Assembly (NCBI GenBank): GCA_964535825.1
Contig: CAZHUC010000004.1
Coordinates: forward strand, 62,001-126,000
Direction: 5' to 3'
Length of the DNA stretch: 64,000 nucleotides
Source of the DNA: CAZAQK01 sp964535825
GTDB taxonomy: Bacteria > Pseudomonadota > Alphaproteobacteria > Rickettsiales > SXRF01
Shown: positions 58,801 to 64,000 of the stretch, one piece after another
Numbering within the stretch: position 1 is the stretch's first letter
Layout of the letters: each line of letters begins with the position of its first letter
Made by a program: the position numbers and the translations under genes
Notes under the pieces: model-generated
The model's database searches: none
The model's input: only the letters and a program-made list of their open reading frames with translations
Told to the model about the DNA's origin: nothing

Positions 58801-59285
58801 GTATCGTCACGGGTAAGAAATTCAAAGTATCGGATAAGGGCAGGTTTGCCTTCCTGCAGCTTTCCGATATGGGCGGGGTGTATGAGGTATCACTCTTCAA
58901 TGAGACCCTTATTAACCAGAATCGTGACCTGCTCGAGAATGGCAAGATACTGCTGATCAACGCCGATGGTAAGGCCGATGAGGGCGGGGTGCGCCTGATC
59001 GCAACGCAAATAGCCTTGCTCGATGAAGCATGGGCCAAACGTCCAAAAACAGCGCGCGGCGCTACGGTTCTTAAGATCATCGTGGATCAGCCAACGGTAC
59101 TGATGCCAATTCGTGAGTTGATAGGCGAGCCAAGACAGGTCGGCACAACCGTTACGCTCACTGCGCAGATCGAAAATCAGCTGGCCGAGATAAAATTACC
59201 TGAGAAGTATGAAGTATCGCCTACGGTCCTTGATAAAATACGCGTTCTTAAGGGGGTTGTTTCTGCTGAAGAAATCGCCGCCTGA
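55812..59285 (+). CDS. dnaE: DNA polymerase III alpha subunit
   Basis: This is the replicative DNA polymerase catalytic subunit, 1157 residues. The N-terminal PHP domain starts FIHLRVHSSFSLLEGA and includes VAVADHGNLFGS. The catalytic aspartates are D411 and D413 (MPDFDIDF) and D567 (KFDFLGLKT). A helix-hairpin-helix region around residue 850 and an OB domain (about 990-1070, VRIAGIVTGKKFKVSDKGRF) follow. Length and order fit DnaE1, not the error-prone DnaE2. Its ATG overlaps the lolD stop, a standard alphaproteobacterial neighbourhood. Confidence 0.97.
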   Translation: MTPGFIHLRVHSSFSLLEGAITIKDLVKWCKRQDMPAVAVADHGNLFGSLEFAMAAAKEGVQPIMACVLMLEPYLKQDSRQVKPQKPDQLLAYAQNQKGWQNLLTLVSKSYLAPAAGGHAPLISYKDLEAHNEGLIILSGGIYGGIGKALAAGNSKIAEELCNRLNSSFSGRFYIELSRHGLPLENQIEKQCIELAYQYNIPLVATNDAYFIEEEMYEAHEAFLCIADGTYVTEVDRRRLTQEHRLKTADEMQELFADIPEALQNTVNIAKRCSFMATSRAPMLPKFAKDGLSEDDELRKQATEGLHLRLRNHVFTESMSEAEREEVAKPYWERLEFELQTIIKMKFPGYFLIVSDFIKWSKNENIPVGPGRGSGAGSLVAWVLMITDLNPLRYGLLFERFLNPQRVSMPDFDIDFCQDRREEVIRYVQQKYGADHVAQIITFGKLQARAVLRDVGRVLQMPYGQVDRICKLVPNNPANPVTLEDAIKIEPMLKAAIREDESVEKLVDISLKLEGLNRHASTHAAGVVIADRPLDQLVPMYRDPKSDMPVVQYSMKYAESAGLVKFDFLGLKTLTVLSRTVKLLEQRNIKVDLSRLPDGDKPAYALLSKGDTVGVFQLESAGMRDTLKKLRPDCLEDIIALVSLYRPGPMDNIPTYIARKHGEEKPEYLHPMLEQVLKETFGVIIYQEQVMQIAQLLAGYSLGEADLLRRAMGKKIREEMEAQRSIFVEKSVERGVNKKQAASIFDLIAKFAEYGFNKSHAAAYAVIAYQTAVLKANYPVEFIAASMTYDMHNTDKLGIFREDAANMGVRLLAADINASEVLFSVENGAIRYALAAIRNVGAQAMEGVVAERKEKGAYKDIFDFVSRIPSEALNKRALEYLIKAGAFDSLHSNRRELYENLELIMAFGVASHRDRESQQVSLFGGAAASAISKPILQSTEDWTSLERLEHEFSAIGFYLSAHPLEGYRLQLEQLRVMSSASLADKLDTQYKPVRIAGIVTGKKFKVSDKGRFAFLQLSDMGGVYEVSLFNETLINQNRDLLENGKILLINADGKADEGGVRLIATQIALLDEAWAKRPKTARGATVLKIIVDQPTVLMPIRELIGEPRQVGTTVTLTAQIENQLAEIKLPEKYEVSPTVLDKIRVLKGVVSAEEIAA

Positions 59286-59369
59286 GGTATAAGCGTTTTT
59301 AACTCTTTCTTTGTATTTAACTGTTAGTAATCTAAGCTGAAACCCTAATATAAGGAATATACTGCCACC

Positions 59370-60239
59370 ATGTTGCCAATCATTGGTTTAATACTCACAT
59401 TCGTATTGGTGTTTGGCTCATATATTCACGCGGGCGGCAAGATCGAAATTATTCTGGTGGCACTACCACACGAGCTACCGATGATCTTCGGTGCGGCTCT
59501 TGGCGCTTTTCTTGTGGGTAACAAAGGGGTGGTTGCCAAGAAAACACTGAAGGAAGTGATCAAGGTATTCAAAGGTTCAAAATGGAAAAAACAGGACTAT
59601 AAAGATGTACTGTGCTTGTTATTCACCTTGTGCAAGCTCATGAAATCTAAGGGACTGATCGCGGTTGAATCACACATTGAGAAGCCAAATGAAAGCTCGA
59701 TCTTTGCACAATACCCTAAAATACTTGGGGATCATTTTACCCTGGATCTTATTTGCGATACGCTGCGTACCCTTACCATGGGTATGGAAGATCCGCACCA
59801 GATCGAAGATACCATCGAGAAGCAGATAGAAAAACATCACCATGAAGCTGCCGGGCCTGGCCATGCGTTGCAAGGTATGGCCGATGGTTTGCCAGCGATC
59901 GGTATCGTTGCGGCGGTTCTTGGTGTAATTAAGACCATGGCAAGTATCAATGAGCCGCCTGAGATTCTCGGGAAAATGATCGGTGGTGCGTTGGTAGGAA
60001 CATTCCTTGGGGTGTTTCTTGCTTATTGTATCGTAGGCCCTTTTGCATCTAAGAATCTGGCTATGCATAGCGAAGAGCAGCAGTTCTACTTTACCATCCG
60101 CGATGTGCTGGTGGCGCATATGAAAGGCATGGCACCGCAGATCTCTATGGAAATGGGACGAGCCAATATCCCAAGCTACTACCAGCCGACCTTTGCCGAG
60201 ATGGAAGAGGCGAGCAGCAATCTGAAAGCAGAAGCGTAA
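59370..60239 (+). CDS. motA: Flagellar motor stator protein MotA
   Basis: This inner-membrane proton-channel subunit turns the flagellar rotor. The 289 residues have the long type of MotA: two N-terminal helices, a large cytoplasmic loop (about 60-165) with FTLDLICDTLRTLTMGMED, then GMADGLPAIGIVAAVLGVIK with the conserved Pro, and a fourth helix at 200-222. MotB usually follows directly, but here the next gene is on the other strand and is unrelated. Its presence implies a flagellated cell, if a motB exists elsewhere. Confidence 0.93.
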   Translation: MLPIIGLILTFVLVFGSYIHAGGKIEIILVALPHELPMIFGAALGAFLVGNKGVVAKKTLKEVIKVFKGSKWKKQDYKDVLCLLFTLCKLMKSKGLIAVESHIEKPNESSIFAQYPKILGDHFTLDLICDTLRTLTMGMEDPHQIEDTIEKQIEKHHHEAAGPGHALQGMADGLPAIGIVAAVLGVIKTMASINEPPEILGKMIGGALVGTFLGVFLAYCIVGPFASKNLAMHSEEQQFYFTIRDVLVAHMKGMAPQISMEMGRANIPSYYQPTFAEMEEASSNLKAEA

Positions 60240-60346
60240 GCATCGCAGCTGGCCAAAAGGCTACTGGTTATCATTGTTTTTAAGCAAACATCAGAATGCC
60301 GGAACATATCCGGATAAGGGTAGCGTTTGTATACTCGTCGGCTGGC

Positions 60347-60529
60347 CTAGAAATTGTGGCTGCTGAATATGGTGCGAGTATACGGGGTGGCATGCAGAAC
60401 ACCCGAAGTATTATATGCCTCTACCACGGCATTATATTCTGTGCCGGTAGCAGGGGTGCATGCTTGCAGTGATACCAAAGCAACAACCATCAGCAGAGCT
60501 CTGGCGGAAATGCGATTAGTAGCTGTCAT
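60347..60529 (-). CDS. Small predicted lipoprotein
   Basis: This 60-residue protein has a lipoprotein signal peptide. The start MTATNRISARALLMVVALVS is followed by the lipobox LQAC with Cys24, and the mature part is a 37-residue tail ending RTIFSSHNF. The start at 60529 is chosen because AAGGTG lies upstream. A longer in-frame version from 60637 would bury the signal peptide. It lies downstream of pabB on the same strand. The function is unknown. Confidence 0.7.
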   Translation of the reverse strand: MTATNRISARALLMVVALVSLQACTPATGTEYNAVVEAYNTSGVLHATPYTRTIFSSHNF

Positions 60530-60758
60530 AAATACACCTTGCATTTGTTGTGCTGTTATTATACCATACGGGGGTATATTGAGTTTTTGTACAGTAGCAA
60601 TAACAAGGCCTCTACTACACGCAGCTGAAGTGAACAAAAACTGTTATTTTGAACAATGAGCCATGCAAAAAATGCATGCAGTTTGTGCTAGACAGCCCTA
60701 CTATATATATGTAATGTTTAACTTCTGACCCACAAGCTATATACGCTATGGGGGTATA

Positions 60759-62039
60759 TCAAAGAGTTTGTAAGGCCTGCGGAGTAATTCCAAGGGCTTT
60801 TATTATGCCTCTGGCCTTGTCAAAGGTCTCTTGCATTTCGCTTTCTGGCGTTGAATCAGCCACAATGCCGCCACCCACCTGAAATTCGAACCTGTCACCT
60901 TGTGTGATTATGGTCCGTATCACTACAGACAATTCACCGCCACCAGCGCCATCCAGAAATCCGATCGCACCTGCATACAAGCCGCGCGCCATAACCTCAA
61001 GTTCGGTGCATAACTTCATTGCTTTGATCTTCGGTGCGCCGGTCATAGAACCCGGCGGAAAGCAATGTTTGATAACATCGAGTGTACTGCATTCAGGTTT
61101 TTTCTTGCCATGGACCGTGCTTGCCATGTGATGCACATTGCTGTGCGAAGTGACGGCGAACATGTCGGAAACATGCACACTGCCTGCTACACAGCTGCGT
61201 GAAAGATCATTGCGCATCAGGTCTGTGATCATCAGGTTCTCGGCCTTGTCCTTTTCGCTATTTGCCAACATTTCATACGATCTCTTGTCGGCCTCCTTAT
61301 CTGGTATGCGTGGAGATGTACCTTTTATAGGGCGGCTTTCTACCTTGTGATCTTCTGTGAAACGCAGGAATAGTTCAGGGCTTGATGAGCAAACGCCTAT
61401 ATTATGGATGCGTATATAGGCACTATATGGCGCAGGGCTCACTGCGCACAATGTTTTGAACAGGTCAAAGCTATGTACTGGTGATGCAAAATTTCCGAAG
61501 AATTTTCTGGTAAGATTCGCCTGATATAGATCACCCCTGTGAATGGCATCAATGATCGCTTTTACTTTTTCAAGATATTCACCATTGCTCATGTTGGAGT
61601 GTAGGGCGTGCACAGCAGGGATTAAATGTTCTGACTGAGAATGTGTTGGAACTTCACCCGTATCGTCTGACCAGCCTTCCACGGCATGGTTCTCATGATT
61701 AAACCGCAATATCGTTCCAAAGCGCATCATGCATAGGTCTGGCAATGTCACGATGCTTGGAGCAGCGTCTGCTGGTAAATTCTCAAGCGTATTTTTTAAA
61801 CCATAGCCGAAATAGCCGAACCACGCATTGGCATACCATGGCTGATCGGCAGAAAGTTTGGCAGATATTGCATCAAAATGAGTGGCTGAGATAGTTTCCC
61901 TTAAATCATAGGCAAGATAGCTGAAACGGCCCGAATATATCGTTTTTGTACCAGAATAAAGCAACACCATATGCTCACTGCGAATGCGTGCTGCGAGTTC
62001 AAGGGGGTCTATCCAACCTATGGATTGCATTGGTTTCAT
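60759..62039 (-). CDS. pabB: Aminodeoxychorismate synthase component I
   Basis: This enzyme converts chorismate to aminodeoxychorismate for 4-aminobenzoate and folate synthesis. The 426 residues match the chorismate-binding enzyme family: GDLYQANLTRKF at 169-180, PIKGTSPR at 237-244, LMITDLMRNDLSR, and PPGSMTGAPKIKAM. The lysine K239 in PIKGT distinguishes PabB from anthranilate synthase TrpE, which has Ala there. The glutaminase PabA and the lyase PabC are not in the window. A divergent small gene starts 21 bases upstream. Confidence 0.93.
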   Translation of the reverse strand: MKPMQSIGWIDPLELAARIRSEHMVLLYSGTKTIYSGRFSYLAYDLRETISATHFDAISAKLSADQPWYANAWFGYFGYGLKNTLENLPADAAPSIVTLPDLCMMRFGTILRFNHENHAVEGWSDDTGEVPTHSQSEHLIPAVHALHSNMSNGEYLEKVKAIIDAIHRGDLYQANLTRKFFGNFASPVHSFDLFKTLCAVSPAPYSAYIRIHNIGVCSSSPELFLRFTEDHKVESRPIKGTSPRIPDKEADKRSYEMLANSEKDKAENLMITDLMRNDLSRSCVAGSVHVSDMFAVTSHSNVHHMASTVHGKKKPECSTLDVIKHCFPPGSMTGAPKIKAMKLCTELEVMARGLYAGAIGFLDGAGGGELSVVIRTIITQGDRFEFQVGGGIVADSTPESEMQETFDKARGIIKALGITPQALQTL

Positions 62040-62059
62040 GGGGAGGTATATTAGCCGGT

Positions 62060-62278
62060 ATGAAACTAAGAATCCACATGCTCCGCGTCCGTCTGGTGTA
62101 TCAGCGTGCCATGGCCAAGATAAGGCGCAGGAAATTTAAGCCTGTAGAGTCGCTTGATGCGGAGATATTAAGGCAGGCTGTTGAAGAAGCAAGGAAACTG
62201 AAGATGTACTATGCGGTCGATGTACGACCGCTTGCACCCGGTGAGAAGCCGGATATCCCAAGGCAGGTGAGCGAGTAA
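62060..62278 (+). CDS. Small basic protein of unknown function
   Basis: I do not recognise this 72-residue protein. The first 27 residues are strongly basic (AMAKIRRRKFK). An acidic-to-neutral helix follows (SLDAEILRQAVEEARKLKMY), then a Pro-rich end. It could bind nucleic acid. GGGGAGG lies about 13 bases before the ATG at 62060, rather far. It is divergent from pabB, with only 20 bases between starts, and convergent with the DUF2125-like gene. Confidence 0.5.
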   Translation: MKLRIHMLRVRLVYQRAMAKIRRRKFKPVESLDAEILRQAVEEARKLKMYYAVDVRPLAPGEKPDIPRQVSE

Positions 62279-62280
62279 TT

Positions 62281-63945
62281 TTACTGCACGCTCCAACCCG
62301 CAGGAGGTACGCCGCCAGAGGGTTTCTCCAAAGGTTGCCTGATATACTCATTATACATGGCTATGATATCGCCCATAGAGCGCCCACTGATAGTAAGGCC
62401 GCCAGCAGGGTCGCTGACGATAGCGTAGGTATAATATCCCTTTTTCTTATCTTCAGGGGTGCTTCCGGAAAGGTTATGAAAGAATCTCTTTGTGCCATCT
62501 ATCAGGCCTGGTGTTACGGTAAATGGCGGCGGCTCAGCAGAAAAAGTCTGCATAACCCCTATAACGCGGCCAGTATAAGTGAGTGTATCGTCTATCAGCT
62601 GCATACAGTTGGTGCACACCAGTGAGACATTTCCCTGAGGGAACGGGCTGCCTGCTACTTTGGCCGTGCCGCTGCCTGTGATGCCGTAAGGTGTGGTGGT
62701 AATGGCAAGCTCTGTCAGATTGTAGTCACCGTTCATCAGGTTACTGCTTCCTTCATAACTCGCATTAAGTGCTATTACCTGATCACCAAAAGCCTGCAGG
62801 CTTGGGATGACAGGCTCAACCACAGCGAATGCTTCTTCAGGTGTACGCGGTTGAAGTGCCGCGCGTATATGCTGCAATTCCGGATCATTGCTGGTGATGG
62901 CATGGTGAATAAAGTTACGCACGGTATCTTTTAGGACCATATCATAAAGTTGAGTGTAGACAGACTCAAAGCGCATATCTATGGAGGATTTACGCTGTTC
63001 AGTGGATTCCTGGTTCATCAGGTGGAAATACCCCTTGGAGGTATATATATCATTTGTGATATTGAATACGCCCAGATCAATATTAAAGTTTCTGGCGCTG
63101 TCAGATCCAAACTCCAGAGGGCCTTTATAGCTGAAATCCATATCAAGATTCTGTTTTCCATACACCGAAAGCAAGGTTGGGAATGGATAATCCGGTGAAA
63201 GTGCCATCAGATAGGTATTAATTGCTTTTTCACCAGCCGCAGTGATCTCTGCATCCGTTGATTTGACGAACAGGCGGATGGTCTGTTCATTGCCTGATGG
63301 AACACTGGAGAAATATATCCGTGATGGGCCGCTATTTATCAGGACTTCCCCAGATTGCAGGTCAGATATGTTGTAGGCCGGCCAGTTACAATCGAACTCA
63401 CGAACCTCTTTCAGAAACTCTCCGATATTCTCGCTGGCTATCTTATAATTCCAGAAATTGCTGAAAAGACTGCTGCGTGCGAGCGTCATAGAGCACAGAC
63501 TTTCCGTCGCTGTGTTATTGCCGATATTCTGGGTCGCTGCACCGGCAAGAGAGGCGGATTTCTGCCATGTTCCTGATGCACCAAGCGTGTAATGGTCTGA
63601 AAGTGCATTCAAGGTGAAGGTGAGTGCACCGGTTAAGGCAATATCTTCGTGCCATTCAGGTAATGGTTGTGCAGGCGAGATGTCTTGCTCCGGATGCAAA
63701 TTTTTGAGTAGCTCATCAACGCGGCCAGAAAAGTGTGGATTCACTATACTCAGCGCAATATGTGTCGGGAATCCGGAAACTTCTATGCTATCGTAGGTAA
63801 CGTAGGTCTGCTTTTCATTAAGTTTGGCAATGGACCGCTCAACGTGGCTTTTCAGCTCGCCAGACTGCACAAACCAGCTGATACAAAAAACTGAACCAGA
63901 TACAACCAACAGGGTTAATAGTCCTACCAGTATAACTTTACGCAT
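62281..63945 (-). CDS. Large DUF2125-like membrane-anchored periplasmic protein
   Basis: This 554-residue protein has one N-terminal anchor (about 4-26) and a long beta-rich extracytoplasmic part. YVTYDSIEVSGFPTHIALSI near residue 48 matches the start pattern of DUF2125 and related AsmA/DUF945-type proteins, as does repeated use of short amphipathic strands with GSGTAKVAGSPFPQG. The family function is unknown; related folds act at the envelope. Neighbourhood helps: the upstream tail resembles a gamma-glutamylcyclotransferase, a neighbour of DUF2125 genes that I recall from Alphaproteobacteria. The start overlaps that gene by eight bases. Confidence 0.75.
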   Translation of the reverse strand: MRKVILVGLLTLLVVSGSVFCISWFVQSGELKSHVERSIAKLNEKQTYVTYDSIEVSGFPTHIALSIVNPHFSGRVDELLKNLHPEQDISPAQPLPEWHEDIALTGALTFTLNALSDHYTLGASGTWQKSASLAGAATQNIGNNTATESLCSMTLARSSLFSNFWNYKIASENIGEFLKEVREFDCNWPAYNISDLQSGEVLINSGPSRIYFSSVPSGNEQTIRLFVKSTDAEITAAGEKAINTYLMALSPDYPFPTLLSVYGKQNLDMDFSYKGPLEFGSDSARNFNIDLGVFNITNDIYTSKGYFHLMNQESTEQRKSSIDMRFESVYTQLYDMVLKDTVRNFIHHAITSNDPELQHIRAALQPRTPEEAFAVVEPVIPSLQAFGDQVIALNASYEGSSNLMNGDYNLTELAITTTPYGITGSGTAKVAGSPFPQGNVSLVCTNCMQLIDDTLTYTGRVIGVMQTFSAEPPPFTVTPGLIDGTKRFFHNLSGSTPEDKKKGYYTYAIVSDPAGGLTISGRSMGDIIAMYNEYIRQPLEKPSGGVPPAGWSVQ

Positions 63946-64000
63946 GCAGATGCTCCATGAAGCTTATGGGATATTCATAGGGTGTATTGCACGCACACTC
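63938..64000 (-). CDS. C-terminal tail of an upstream gene, possibly gamma-glutamylcyclotransferase (partial)
   Basis: The minus strand is open from the window edge to a TAA at 63940-63938, giving ECACNTPYEYPISFMEHLHA as the last 20 residues. The NTPYEY..FMEHL pattern is reminiscent of the C-terminus of ChaC-type gamma-glutamylcyclotransferases. The overlap with the next start (ATGCGTAA context) is typical of coupled genes. The evidence is short. Confidence 0.45.
   Translation of the reverse strand, partial: ECACNTPYEYPISFMEHLHA

Noticed and set aside
60530..60637. N-terminal extension of the small lipoprotein
   Set aside because: It would place 36 residues before the signal peptide, and the better ribosome-binding site belongs to the ATG at 60529.
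60561..60760. Repeated GGGGGTATAT strings around 60571 and 60751
   Set aside because: Only two short copies in AT-rich flanks; no spacing or symmetry strong enough to call a regulatory repeat.

Overview
The window reads as a chromosomal segment of an alphaproteobacterium of roughly balanced base composition. The main evidence is gene order. tRNA-Leu, tig, clpP, clpX, hupB, tRNA-Val, tRNA-Asp, nuoA-N, birA, coaX, rnj, mce, DUF1467, proS, lolC, lolD and dnaE run in one direction over about 38 kb, a layout I know from Alphaproteobacteria. An ahcY-divL pair, a short proline-tRNA ligase and a DUF2125-like gene at the right edge agree with this. A motA gene suggests a flagellated cell. I cannot name the genus. 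The ankyrin protein and the Gly-rich membrane-hairpin proteins would fit a host- or prey-associated lineage, but that is inference.

Region 1-3365 (minus strand) is rpmI-rplT-pheS-pheT, with pheT cut by the left edge and a palindromic repeat between rplT and pheS. Region 3366-9130 holds a BI-1 family membrane protein, a small acetyltransferase, an ABC-2 permease followed by a broken copy of its own 3' end, a small Cys-rich exported protein, an ankyrin protein, and the arginine genes argD-argF. Region 9130-16628 holds a membrane-anchored unknown protein, dxs, a YkuD-type L,D-transpeptidase, ahcY, a DivL-like Tyr-box pseudo-histidine kinase and purU. Region 16629-21534 holds an unknown hairpin protein, two methyltransferases and lon on the minus strand, then tRNA-Leu. 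Region 21543-28036 holds a lipoprotein, a Ca-loop protein, tig-clpP-clpX, hupB, two tRNAs and an unknown gene.

Region 28162-47909 is one tightly packed unit. It carries the 14 complex I genes interleaved with five extra genes (acetyltransferase, exported protein, small winged-helix-like protein, PH-like protein, DedA), then birA, coaX and RNase J. Start and stop codons overlap at most joints. Region 47906-50705 is a minus-strand accessory cluster of four unknown proteins, each with Gly/Ala-rich membrane hairpins. Region 50816-59285 is mce, DUF1467, proS, an AT-rich two-TM protein, a small unknown gene, lolC, lolD and dnaE. Region 59370-64000 holds motA, a small lipoprotein, pabB, a small basic protein, a large DUF2125-like protein and the tail of one more gene.

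A recurring pattern is a conserved alphaproteobacterial gene order with one or a few unknown genes placed at the joints. At two joints (5536-6093 and 53455-53895) a diverged fragment of the neighbouring core gene's end is still visible, which hints at how the extra genes arrived. I found no insertion sequence, phage, CRISPR array or rRNA gene. No gene-free stretch exceeds 300 bases; the largest are 5806-6089 (permease remnant), 26424-26660 (hupB upstream region), 60530-60758 and 3366-3571.
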